DNA of 64,000 nucleotides from JBJXHC01 sp046160825 (GTDB lineage: Bacteria > Bacteroidota > Ignavibacteria > UBA10030 > UBA6906), in NCBI GenBank assembly GCA_046160825.1, contig JBJXHC010000027.1, forward strand, positions 1 to 64,000, written 5' to 3'. Under the pieces are notes generated by a model that had not been told where the DNA came from, did not search any database, and worked only from the letters and a program-made list of their open reading frames with translations. How positions within the stretch are numbered: the first letter of the stretch is position 1; every line of letters starts with the position of its first letter. A program made the position numbers and the translations under genes. Positions 18,901 through 26,809 of this stretch are shown piece after piece.

Positions 18901-19547
18901 AGCGTGGGTCGCTTCTGCACCTTGTCATGGAGAAGATTGATTCCATCGATGGTTCCGATTCGGCCATTGAGAGTCTTGTGAGAACTACTGTCGCGGCCAT
19001 TCCTCTTGTTCAAACCGATTTGGTCTCGATTATCAACGAGATGACTGAAACCGTACGTAGTATCCTGCAATCAGAATTCTGGCGAAGCATTTCCAAGGGT
19101 ACTGAAGTCAAAACGGAATATGCTATTACGACGTTACTGGGTGAAGATTTCCTTACCGGAAAATTAGACAGATTATTCAAGAATGAATCCGGTGACTGGC
19201 ATATCCTGGACTACAAAACGGACAGCATCAATGCCGATGAGGTCTCTGCGCTTGGCGACTCGTATTTGAATCAGCTCGGTTTCTATGCCTTTGTTCTGCA
19301 CAAAACAACAGGCGCTGGAAGTATAAGTGGAACACTTCTATTCACAAACCATCTAAATAAGCCAATTTCGAAGATCTATATGGCTGCGGAATTTGCCACC
19401 ATAGAAACAGAAATTAGAGATGTTGTCGGCCGAATTAACTCGCATGATTTCAATAAGTTAGAGAAATGCTGCCTCCATTGTCCGTTCTTTCCTCAGGGCT
19501 GCCCAGCTTTTTCTCACTCAATCCATTCACTTATAGGAAATGCTTAG
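15981..19547 (+). CDS. addA: AddA-like UvrD-family helicase-nuclease
   Basis: AddA is the helicase-nuclease subunit of the AddAB (RexAB) recombination complex. The 1188-residue protein has Q-motif 'TQSQTQALDH', Walker A 'ANAGSGKT' (about 21-28), 'VAITFTDKAASEL', Walker B 'FIMVDEYQDTN', 'FIVGDPKQSIYGFRNAD', 'ESFRPL' and 'VQIMTIHAAKGLEFPVVILPGL'. A C-terminal RecB nuclease follows with GKLDRLF and 'ILDYKTDS' (D1077, K1079). ATG 15981 is preferred over GTG 15960, which lies inside the terminator. The extreme C-terminus is Cys-rich ('KCCLHCPFFPQGCPAF'), which is unusual because the iron-sulfur staple is normally in AddB. Confidence 0.92.
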   Translation: MLTQSQTQALDHSRHTCVTANAGSGKTMVLVERYLKILLGGTASVGEIVAITFTDKAASELKRKIAVSVSRRLKETADLPTRRLLENARDQLSSALICTIHAFCSRILREYPVEAGVDASFTVLEVIDQEMLLQESLRETFQNILSDRADRTLRDEVFELVRLIGKPAVKGIASALCHRREQVERLVSGDGLYAQSDEQVLAFWHSLLSERLQKELIGSGVDEDLLRVAEGAKGKDALAVRAGVRRFVATQELGMRQQEFLHLMESMLTQKGTLLKSLTGAAEIDPSIVKRLSDRRKLIEPLVAVLFGEQPNVQHVVLLRSTRTLLKIYQQTIERYETTKLESGQLDFDDLQLRTKNLLTREPVRSRLAHRYKFIMVDEYQDTNTLQYEILLPLVSNLATGNLFIVGDPKQSIYGFRNADVSVFEKTRMDIQEASGLWGTVVLGESFRPLRDVAALVNTVFTPLMKKSEGVHASYEVGYEPLVKARSNKASGRVELLLREEEEEGRSSLSEGEMIARRVLSLHASKSMVCDKDEKEHEIQFRDIAILLRSRNLLEEIEHALVRHHIPYLVTAGAGYFQTQTMYDFYNYFRFLLNTGDDVALTGVLRSPLYAVSDAELFDAAGENRKGSLWQHLRSDRSPAKEFPALRRALTMLDEDVLVGLRLTVTELIQRIVQRTGYIGITAGIPRGDQAMANLGKLHRLAETFEGRGFSNLYDFVKRLSRLIEEEEQEGQGAIDIQRDAVQIMTIHAAKGLEFPVVILPGLESTFQYDREPFIDDHLGIGFETSNESEEMPAITSFLKLRSRSKSLAEEMRVFYVACTRARDMLILSGLLDSTETKAQSYMRWLRNGLGIDDIPSGKIFEYSVVTPCLNGESGLANEAHTLSIHILRADDLARALSVESPPIVLKELGDIRIESIAAQPTGEIYSASKLRTYRECPAKYYLRYVLGLPEVSVGKDPDRETDEDDDEHLTSQERGSLLHLVMEKIDSIDGSDSAIESLVRTTVAAIPLVQTDLVSIINEMTETVRSILQSEFWRSISKGTEVKTEYAITTLLGEDFLTGKLDRLFKNESGDWHILDYKTDSINADEVSALGDSYLNQLGFYAFVLHKTTGAGSISGTLLFTNHLNKPISKIYMAAEFATIETEIRDVVGRINSHDFNKLEKCCLHCPFFPQGCPAFSHSIHSLIGNA

Positions 19548-19581
19548 AAGTCCCAACCTAAAGTGATTGTTAAGAAACCCC

Positions 19582-19610
19582 TTGCATTTAGTTGTAGAAT
19601 TAGCTATTTA
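19582..19610 (+). promoter_or_regulatory. Putative sigma-70 promoter
   Basis: TTGCAT (19582-19587), a 17-nt spacer and TATTTA (19605-19610) lie 53 bp before the hybrid kinase gene. Confidence 0.5.
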
Positions 19611-19663
19611 CCAACCAAGCTTGGAAATTCTCCAATTTAACCAGATTTTTTGCGGAGCGTTCG

Positions 19664-22093
19664 ATGTCACAACAACTGAGCTACGAGAACATTCTCGAAA
19701 GCATCAGCGGTGGCTTTTTTGCCATGGACGATGATTACCGGATAACCTATTGGAATAGGGCTGCAGCGGAGGGGACCGGTTTTTCTTCTGATGAAGTCTT
19801 GGGGAAGAATGTATTTGATATCTTTCCAAACGCCGCAGGTGCGACACTTGGAGAGAAATACCGTATCGCGATGGAAACAAAATCTTTCCAGAGTTTCGAG
19901 ACATCTTACAAGGATGAACGATTTGAGGCGTGGTATGACGTTCGGATTTATCCGGCGCAAAATGGGTTATCTGTTTTTCTGCAAGACATAACCGAACGCA
20001 AACGTGACCAGCGTAGGAAGGAAATCCTCGTTGCGATTTCCCAGGCGATTAATACTTCAAAACACTTGGATGAACTGTGTCTTCGGGCTGCCGAGAAGAT
20101 TGCATTGCTGTTTGATATTCCTGCCAAGTTTGTATGTATCTATCTCTTTGATCCGCGCGGCAATGAAGTTCGTCTTGTAGCGCCGGCATTATTTGATGTG
20201 GAATTTCCCCAGGATCTTGTTCACCAGCGCGTTGTTCCGGATGCACCGTATTTGGCGGCACGGGCGGCGTACGGCCGCGAGCCAATCATCGTTGATGATA
20301 TCAGCAAAAGCACAACGGCCTCACATAGTTTGCAGGAAATGAATGACCTCAAATTGAAGACATTCATGGTTCTTCCCTTGCTCGTGCAGGGTGAGGTGCA
20401 GGGTGTTCTCGAAGTGGTGACGATCAAGGAAAAGGAGTTCGTTGGCGATGATCTCGACATCCTTTCGGTTGTTGTCAACGAGCTTGCGAGCGGGATGAGT
20501 CGCAAGCGTTTGATGGACGAATTACGCACTAAAAACCTTGAACTTGAAGCGCAGACGCAGAAGACGGCGGAGGCCAGCGATACTCTCAAGAAGTTTCTCG
20601 CAACGTTCAGCCATGAACTTCGTTCACCTCTTAATTCTATTATCGGTTTTTCTGAACTCCTCACAACACAGTTCGACGGCCTGTCACAGGAGTCGGTCAA
20701 GGAGTTCATGAAGAATATCAATACCAGCGGCCGGCACCTCCAGCAGATCATCAACGATATTCTTGATCTCTCAAAGATTGAAGCGGGGCGCATGGAGTTG
20801 CACATCGCCAGTTACCCGGTATCCTACTTCGAAGAGAGTGTCAGGCGCGTCCTCTCTGCTGCGATCGCAGAGAAGCAGATTAACTTGCAATTCACTCTCA
20901 CACCCGAAATCGACGAAGTGGTGGTGGACCAAACCAGGTTTAAACAAATTCTGATTAATCTGGTTTCGAATGCCATGAAATTCAGCAATCGCTCTGCGAC
21001 TGTTTCTGTCAGCTCCCAACGTGTTGGGAATGACATACAATTCGTTGTCAAGGATAGTGGCATAGGCATCAAGCCGGAGGAGCTGGGCAATCTCTTTAAG
21101 CCTTTTCGCCAGGCACCCAGTGGCAAGGAGCTCAACCACCAAGGGATTGGTCTCGGGCTGGCTATCACCAAGAAACTGGTGGAGTTACACGGTGGTTCGA
21201 TATCGGTGCAAAGTGAATGGGGACATGGGACGAGTGTGTACTTCAACATACCGATGGTGGTTGACTCAACATCCGAACGGCTTATGCATGCAGGCATGTT
21301 GCTTGATGCCCTTGAGCGTGAGAACAGGCCGCGTAACACAGGCGAGAAGCCACTCGCCCTTATCGTTGAGGATGTTCCGCAGGCAAGTGAGCTTCTGAGA
21401 ATGCACATTGAGTCCGCGGGTTATCGGGTGGAACTTGCGCGTGATGGCGCAGAAGCCGTGGACATGGCGAAGCGCCTGCGTCCCAGCGTCATTACTCTCG
21501 ATCTCATGCTACCGATCAAAGACGGCTGGCAGGTGCTTAAGGAATTGAAACGACATCCTCTATGCAAGCACATCCCCATCATCATCGTATCCATCATTGA
21601 TGAGAAAAGCATCGGGTTCAGTCTCGGTGCAGTTGATTACTTTGTCAAACCCGTGAACAAGGAAGACCTTCTCTCGGCGTTGAATCGCGTCCATATTCTT
21701 CCCAAGCCGGACGAACGTCGCCCGACGGTATTGGTAATTGACGATGACCGCGCGGCCACAGACCTGATTCAGGTCATTCTCGAGAATGAAGGGTACAAGG
21801 TACTCAAGTCGTTTCAGGGAAGAGATGGCGTTGAGCTTGCAGCGCGCGAACATCCCGACCTGATTATTCTTGACCTGATTATGCCGGAGGTTTCCGGCTT
21901 TAACGTCGCCTATCAGTTGAAACAAATCCCTGCAACGCGTTCTATTCCCATCATCGTCCTTACCTCAATGGAAATGGACATGGATACTCAAATTCAGTTG
22001 GGGAACTATGTTTCCGGGCTGATGAGTAAATCCTCGTTCACCAAAAAGGATCTGCTCAGGGAAATCAGTAATATCGAAAGCCCTCGACATTAG
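19664..22093 (+). CDS. Hybrid sensor histidine kinase, PAS-GAF-HisKA-HATPase-REC-REC
   Basis: This cytosolic 809-residue sensor has no membrane segment. In order it has a PAS domain (about 7-112, 'GGFFAMDDDYRITYWNRAAAEGTGFSSDEVLGKNV'), a GAF domain (about 125-280), a short coiled coil, HisKA with phospho-acceptor H317 in FSHELRSPLNS, and an HATPase (N box 'LVSNAMKFS', G boxes 'DSGIGI' and 'GIGLGLAI'). Two complete receivers follow (about 562-680 with 'ITLDLMLP', and about 688-806 with 'IILDLIMP'). The adjacent HTH-receiver gene at 22201 is the natural output partner. The signal is probably intracellular (redox or small ligand). Confidence 0.92.
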   Translation: MSQQLSYENILESISGGFFAMDDDYRITYWNRAAAEGTGFSSDEVLGKNVFDIFPNAAGATLGEKYRIAMETKSFQSFETSYKDERFEAWYDVRIYPAQNGLSVFLQDITERKRDQRRKEILVAISQAINTSKHLDELCLRAAEKIALLFDIPAKFVCIYLFDPRGNEVRLVAPALFDVEFPQDLVHQRVVPDAPYLAARAAYGREPIIVDDISKSTTASHSLQEMNDLKLKTFMVLPLLVQGEVQGVLEVVTIKEKEFVGDDLDILSVVVNELASGMSRKRLMDELRTKNLELEAQTQKTAEASDTLKKFLATFSHELRSPLNSIIGFSELLTTQFDGLSQESVKEFMKNINTSGRHLQQIINDILDLSKIEAGRMELHIASYPVSYFEESVRRVLSAAIAEKQINLQFTLTPEIDEVVVDQTRFKQILINLVSNAMKFSNRSATVSVSSQRVGNDIQFVVKDSGIGIKPEELGNLFKPFRQAPSGKELNHQGIGLGLAITKKLVELHGGSISVQSEWGHGTSVYFNIPMVVDSTSERLMHAGMLLDALERENRPRNTGEKPLALIVEDVPQASELLRMHIESAGYRVELARDGAEAVDMAKRLRPSVITLDLMLPIKDGWQVLKELKRHPLCKHIPIIIVSIIDEKSIGFSLGAVDYFVKPVNKEDLLSALNRVHILPKPDERRPTVLVIDDDRAATDLIQVILENEGYKVLKSFQGRDGVELAAREHPDLIILDLIMPEVSGFNVAYQLKQIPATRSIPIIVLTSMEMDMDTQIQLGNYVSGLMSKSSFTKKDLLREISNIESPRH

Positions 22094-22142
22094 ACGATCA
22101 ATAGGCGCACTACATTTACTCCCGCCATCTCTCGTAACAGTC

Positions 22143-22171
22143 TTGACTTCAATTCTTTCTAACCGTATATT
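22143..22171 (+). promoter_or_regulatory. Sigma-70-type promoter
   Basis: TTGACT (22143-22148), a 17-nt spacer and TATATT (22166-22171) precede the response-regulator gene at 22201, so that gene can be transcribed independently of the kinase. Confidence 0.7.
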
Positions 22172-22200
22172 CAATCGGGTAAACCGAGGAAAATATAACC

Positions 22201-22830
22201 ATGGAGACTAGATCCAATCGTACGACCTACAAGAAGCCCTTGAGTGTTGGGCAGGTTGCTGACATTTGTCGCGTAAGCAAGAAGACAGTGCTGAACTGGA
22301 TTTATGATGGTGGGCTGAAAGCATTCACTACCTATGGTGGTCATTACAGGGTGTGGCCGGGGAACCTCAAGAAATTTCTTGATGCAACCGGGATGGATAT
22401 TCCCTTTGAGTTTATTGATGAACGGACCACCAGCGTCTTGATCATCGACGACGATGTTGACTATTCCCAAATGTTGAAGAGTGCAGTGAAGGTTGAGTTG
22501 CCGAACGTGGAAGTAACTGCAACGGACGATGGTTACGAAGGTCTTGTGATGATTGGTGAAATCAAACCCCAATTGGTGATCCTCGACGTCCGGATGCCAA
22601 AGTTGGATGGACTTCAAGTGTTGGAATTGCTCAAGAATCGAAAGACCGAACATGACATGAAGGTCCTCGTCGTCTCGGCATATCTGGATGATAAGACCAA
22701 GAAACAACTCAAGACCACGGTAGCAGACTATGCCCTTGACAAACTCACCGATGTGGATATTCTTGTGAAGACAATAGTTGCATTGATCCGCTCAGAGAAA
22801 CCTGCGTTTCTTGATGAGATGAACAAGTGA
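22201..22830 (+). CDS. Response regulator with N-terminal MerR/excisionase-like HTH
   Basis: The 209-residue protein has an unusual order. A winged-HTH of the helix_turn_helix_17/MerR type comes first (residues 14-62: 'LSVGQVADICRVSKKTVLNWIYDGGLKAF...GGHYRVWPGNLKKFL') and a receiver second (about 77-198: acidic 'IIDDDVD', phospho-acceptor D129 in 'VILDVRMP', late-strand 'ALDKLTD'). It follows a hybrid kinase by 107 bp and has its own promoter. The HTH type is normally used to bind short DNA sites. The target is not visible; autoregulation is possible. Confidence 0.88.
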   Translation: METRSNRTTYKKPLSVGQVADICRVSKKTVLNWIYDGGLKAFTTYGGHYRVWPGNLKKFLDATGMDIPFEFIDERTTSVLIIDDDVDYSQMLKSAVKVELPNVEVTATDDGYEGLVMIGEIKPQLVILDVRMPKLDGLQVLELLKNRKTEHDMKVLVVSAYLDDKTKKQLKTTVADYALDKLTDVDILVKTIVALIRSEKPAFLDEMNK

Positions 22831-22849
22831 CCATCACCGGAGGAGCGCG

Positions 22850-23111
22850 ATGAAGGGAATTTCGCAAGAGACGGAAGAACATGTTCAGTAATTGGAGCGC
22901 ATCAAAACAGGCATCAAGGAACTCTCCACAAGATTAATAGCCCTTTTGGGGGTTCTTAGAATGGTCGCGTATTTCATAGAAACCGGCGAGTACAATTCTA
23001 AAAAAAGCACACTACGTTGAAGTGATGAACCAGAGTCCGGACAAGATTAATTCTTACCTCCGGCGGTTGAAATCGCTACGAGAAGACCCGCACGGTTTTG
23101 ACCGACATTAA
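22850..23111 (+). pseudogene. Decayed small gene (in-frame stop plus frameshift)
   Basis: ATG 22850 has a strong SD (GGAGGAG, 22839-22845), but its frame stops after 13 codons (TAA 22889-22891). The same frame continues as a believable helical peptide ('LERIKTGIKELSTRLIALLG', then 'MVAYFIETGEYN') up to a run of seven A (23000-23006). With one A fewer it would go on as 'KKAHYVEVMNQSPDKINSYL', ending at TAA 23109. The restored product is about 86 residues. It sits right behind the HTH-receiver gene and probably belonged to its operon. I do not recognise the family. A sequencing error could explain the A-run but not the stop codon. The interval to 23192 otherwise holds nothing. Confidence 0.55.
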
Positions 23112-23192
23112 GTCCACAGAAATTGCTCGACCCACCATTTTACGCGTTCACCCGCAACCAGGCTCCTATGATAAACGTATAGCCATGTGTAG

Positions 23193-24650
23193 ATGACGAT
23201 CATGAATCAGCGACACTTTACATATCGAGCTTTCTTCCTTCTCCTGATTTCATTCTTTTATGGGTGTACCGAAGAAACCGGCCTCACCACCCAATCACTT
23301 GAGGCGCGTGCGGCTTACAATGAAGGGATGAAGCATTGGGAGAATTTTTATTACACGGAAGCAAAATCATCTTTTGAAAGCACCGTGACTCATGATTCCT
23401 CGTTTGCGATGGCGTGGGCGCGACTCGCCATGGTAAATTTCAGTACGCAGAACGACAGGTTTGCCAAGGCAGAGATTGAAAGAGCCATGCGGCTTTCAGT
23501 TTCAGCAACAAGGAAAGAACAACTGTTCATCCGCATGTGGGAAAGACGGATAGAATTTGCAATGGATGAGGCTGCGGTAATTGCCGACTCTTTGATTGCG
23601 CTGTATCCTAAAGAGCCCGAACCATATGTCTTCCGAGGTGGACTCTTCGAACAGAACAAGAATCTCGACGCTGCCATCAAGTCTTACCAAAAAGCAGTGG
23701 AGGTTGACACGGGCTATGCGCCGGCCGTCATGCAACTCGGGTATGCATACTCTACCGCCAATGAACAGGAAAAAGCAATTGCGACAATGGAACGCTACAT
23801 ACGGCTTGTTCCGGGCGCGGCAGATCCCAGGGCGAGCTATGCAGACTTGTTGTTGCGTGTTGGTCGTTATGATGAAGCTCTCGAACAATACCGCCAGTCT
23901 CTCGAACTGAAGCCCGACTACTGGTATTCCCTACAGCAGATCGGGACTATTTATTCGATTCAAGGGAAACTGGATGCCGCGGTACTGCAGTTCGAGGCGG
24001 GATTCAATGTTCTGCCTCAAAGCGAGCAACTTGCAGCATCACGCAAAGCCGTGAGTGCAGGCCTGGAGATGCAGCGGATGCGTTACCAGGAAGCAGTGAC
24101 GCTCTATGACGAAGCGCTTGCCCTCGACTCAGCGAACTTCACCGCCCGATTCGGACTCGTGAACGCCCTCGGCAAACTGCACAAGTTTAATCAGGCAAGG
24201 GGAGTAGTTGAAGAGATCCGGGAGGAGCTGACGCGCAAGAATCTCGATGAGACCGGATCGATGCAAGGATTTCATACGATGAAGGCGAGGCTCTTTCTTG
24301 AAGAGGGGCTACTCGAGGAGGCAAAGGCGGAATGTGAGAAAGCATTGCAGTTTTCTTCACCACTGAGCAGGCCCTCCGTAATTCGATGGCTTGCCGAGAT
24401 CCACGTCCATGAAAAGCAATACGAAGCCGCTCTCGATGCCTGTGAGATTGCCCTCAGCGTCAATCCCAACAGTCCGCTTGCGTTATTGACGCTGACCCGC
24501 GTGTATGCAGCATTAGGCGATGAGCGCATGACGCGCGAGATCAGCAATAGATTGCTTGCGCTCTGGAAGCATGCGGACAACGACTTTGTTGAACTGATCT
24601 CGTTGAAGAAAATCCTTGGGTCCCGCGGCGCAGGACAGGACCGTTTGTGA
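23193..24650 (+). CDS. TPR-repeat lipoprotein
   Basis: The 485-residue protein has a lipoprotein signal ending 'LLLISFFYGC' (lipid-modified Cys at about residue 25), then roughly nine to ten tetratricopeptide repeats (for example 'AAIKSYQKAVEVDTGYAPAVMQLGYAY', 'EALEQYRQSLELKPDYWYSLQQIGTIYSIQGKLDAAVLQFE', 'AALDACEIALSVNPNSPLALLTLTRVYAALGD'). It is probably a scaffold on the inner face of the outer membrane. ATG 23193 or ATG 23202 could be the start. No partner is evident; the downstream gene is ychF after 74 bp. Confidence 0.85.
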   Translation: MTIMNQRHFTYRAFFLLLISFFYGCTEETGLTTQSLEARAAYNEGMKHWENFYYTEAKSSFESTVTHDSSFAMAWARLAMVNFSTQNDRFAKAEIERAMRLSVSATRKEQLFIRMWERRIEFAMDEAAVIADSLIALYPKEPEPYVFRGGLFEQNKNLDAAIKSYQKAVEVDTGYAPAVMQLGYAYSTANEQEKAIATMERYIRLVPGAADPRASYADLLLRVGRYDEALEQYRQSLELKPDYWYSLQQIGTIYSIQGKLDAAVLQFEAGFNVLPQSEQLAASRKAVSAGLEMQRMRYQEAVTLYDEALALDSANFTARFGLVNALGKLHKFNQARGVVEEIREELTRKNLDETGSMQGFHTMKARLFLEEGLLEEAKAECEKALQFSSPLSRPSVIRWLAEIHVHEKQYEAALDACEIALSVNPNSPLALLTLTRVYAALGDERMTREISNRLLALWKHADNDFVELISLKKILGSRGAGQDRL

Positions 24651-24724
24651 CTCCATCCCGATTTCCGTACCTTTTGACACTTCCGACATCCTCTGAATCT
24701 GAAACTTCATCCGTGAATTGAACT

Positions 24725-25819
24725 ATGGGCTTTACGTGCGGTATTGTTGGCCTTCCCAACGTGGGCAAGTCAACGCTCTTTAATGCCATTACAGCAGCCG
24801 GTGCTGAAGCTGCAAATTATCCATTCTGTACCATCGACCCCAATGTCGGGGTTGTTGCAGTTGCAGACCAGCGGATCGATGCTCTGGTGAAAATGTACCA
24901 GCCCCCAAAAATCATCCCCTCGACCATTGAATTCATGGACATTGCCGGACTTGTAAAGGGGGCAAGTAAAGGGGAGGGTCTTGGCAACCAATTTCTCTCG
25001 CACATCCGCGAGGTGGACGCGATTACGCACGTTGTCCGATGTTTCGATGATGCCAATGTTGTCCATGTTGATGGTAATGTCAACCCGCAACGCGACATTG
25101 AAGTGATTGAAGCCGAGCTGATCTTCAAGGATCTTGAAACCGTTGAGAAGAAATTAAATGACGCGGAACGGAGAGCAAAGAGTGATAAGAAGGCCCGTCC
25201 CGAAGCTGATCTCTTTATCCGGGTACAGAATCATCTCCTCTCCAGCAGACTCGCCCGTTACATGGAAGTCAGAAATGAGGATGAACAACTCTGGATGCGC
25301 GACCTTCACCTTCTCACCAACAAGCCGGTGATGTATGTTTGTAATGTGCATGAAAAAGAGGTGGCGCGGGAAAACGACTACGTGCGAATTGTCCGCGAGA
25401 TAGCATCGAAAGAAGGCGCGAAAGTGGTGACCGTCAGCGCGGCCGTTGAAGCTGAGGTCGCCGAACTGCCGATGGAAGAACGCGAAGGTTTCCTTCTCGA
25501 ACTGGGGCTTACAGAATCCGGTCTGACCAAGGTTGTGCGCGAGGGATACGATCTTCTTCATCTTATTACTTTCTTCACCGCCGGCCCGAAGGAAGTTCAT
25601 GCATGGACGATCCCCAAGGGGTCGCTTGCACCTCAAGCTGCAGGCGCCATACATTCCGACTTTGAAAAAGGCTTTATCCGGGCCGAGATAATGAAATTTG
25701 ATGACCTGCAACGGCTCGGTTCGGAACAGGCAATCAAGGAAAACGGCTTGCTCCATATTGAAGGCAAAGAATACGTTATGGAAGACGGCGATGTTGTCCA
25801 TTTCAGGTTCAATGTTTGA
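24725..25819 (+). CDS. ychF: Ribosome-binding ATPase YchF
   Basis: YchF is an Obg-family P-loop protein that prefers ATP over GTP and binds the ribosome. The 364-residue product shows G1 'GLPNVGKST' (8-16), 'FCTIDPNVGVV', G3 'DIAGLVKGASKGEGLGNQFL', a coiled-coil insert and a C-terminal TGS domain ('ITFFTAGPKEVHAWTIPKGSLAPQAAGAIHSDFEKGFIRAEI'). The G4 position reads 'KPVMYVCNV', i.e. NxxE/NVHE instead of NKxD, as is typical of YchF. Length and motifs match the family closely. Confidence 0.97.
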   Translation: MGFTCGIVGLPNVGKSTLFNAITAAGAEAANYPFCTIDPNVGVVAVADQRIDALVKMYQPPKIIPSTIEFMDIAGLVKGASKGEGLGNQFLSHIREVDAITHVVRCFDDANVVHVDGNVNPQRDIEVIEAELIFKDLETVEKKLNDAERRAKSDKKARPEADLFIRVQNHLLSSRLARYMEVRNEDEQLWMRDLHLLTNKPVMYVCNVHEKEVARENDYVRIVREIASKEGAKVVTVSAAVEAEVAELPMEEREGFLLELGLTESGLTKVVREGYDLLHLITFFTAGPKEVHAWTIPKGSLAPQAAGAIHSDFEKGFIRAEIMKFDDLQRLGSEQAIKENGLLHIEGKEYVMEDGDVVHFRFNV

Positions 25820-25902
25820 CTCTTATTCCTCACTCAGTTATCTTTTCCGGCCTTACAGATTGACGATGTCGCTTTCTTTTCCACATATCCAAGGAGTCTG
25901 TT

Positions 25903-26715
25903 ATGAAACGCTTTCCCAAATTGTTCGCAACAACGTGTTTGGCGTTCGTTGTGGTTCTCATCGTTGCGCTTGCAGGGTGTGAGGAAGATTCGACCTCTCC
26001 CGGTGGGACGACTGTCGTTCCCATCACCGATGATATTTTTCCGTTGACCGTTGGCCATAAGTTCACGTACGCCGGATATGCAACTGCTCCCGGCACAGGC
26101 GCGCAGGTTCCTGATCCCACTGATTCCTATCAAACAATCTGGACGATCGCGACAAACAGCGCTCCCAGTCCACTTGGCGGCACAGCCACTGCAATTGTCG
26201 ATAGCACAACTGGTCCATTCGGTCCAGGAGGGGTGGTTGTGACGGTTGCCCGCACCCTTCTTGTTCGAGAAGCAGTCGACGGAGAATTTGAGTTCTTGCA
26301 GAACATCGGCCCGTTCAAAAGAGCATTCGGGATTACGGTCGGAACCTCCGCTGGAGACACGCTGAAGTGGTTTGCAGTCGCGCGTTCGAGTCAGGGTGTT
26401 GGTTCAACAGGAGCGATCTGGACAGCGTACGACTCCACGTTTACCGGCGCCGGGGGAAGTCAGGTTCGGCTGGAGATCTTTGGAAAGATCGAGGCGGTGG
26501 AGACAATCACCGATAGCAGCGCTTCACACACACAGCATACTGCATACCGTTCCCGCACCTGGCGTCGCATTACCGTGAGTGGCAGTGTCGTGCAGGATGA
26601 TGCAACGACATCACGACTTCATCTCGTCAAGGATATCGGTCCGGTGCAGGTGCGCATTGTTGAAGACACCGAGAACCTCGGCCACTTCCGCGTCCTTTCA
26701 GACAAGAACTTTTAG
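25903..26715 (+). CDS. Hypothetical lipoprotein
   Basis: ATG 25903 follows AAGGAG (25892-25897). The 270-residue product has a lipoprotein signal with lipobox LAGC (Cys at about residue 26) followed by acidic 'EEDSTSP', which suits outer-membrane retention. The rest is beta-rich with no Cys ('FPLTVGHKFTYAGYATAPG...', 'RTWRRITVSGSVVQDD'). Such 'FPLxVGxxFxY' lipoproteins are frequent in Ignavibacteria-type genomes, without known function. A terminator follows at 26728. Confidence 0.8.
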   Translation: MKRFPKLFATTCLAFVVVLIVALAGCEEDSTSPGGTTVVPITDDIFPLTVGHKFTYAGYATAPGTGAQVPDPTDSYQTIWTIATNSAPSPLGGTATAIVDSTTGPFGPGGVVVTVARTLLVREAVDGEFEFLQNIGPFKRAFGITVGTSAGDTLKWFAVARSSQGVGSTGAIWTAYDSTFTGAGGSQVRLEIFGKIEAVETITDSSASHTQHTAYRSRTWRRITVSGSVVQDDATTSRLHLVKDIGPVQVRIVEDTENLGHFRVLSDKNF

Positions 26716-26727
26716 TCCAGGAATAAC

Positions 26728-26753
26728 GGGGGCTCCCAGTAATCGGAGTCCCC
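26728..26753 (+). terminator. Terminator-like hairpin
   Basis: A 9-bp stem with one G-U pair (GGGGGCTCC 26728-26736, GGAGTCCCC 26745-26753) has an 8-nt loop. Only a weak T-rich tail follows. It separates the lipoprotein gene from the TonB receptor gene. Confidence 0.65.
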
Positions 26754-26809
26754 ATGTTGTCTGCACATCACGTCACACTTCCATACTACATTGTCGGAGA
26801 AATGAATTC

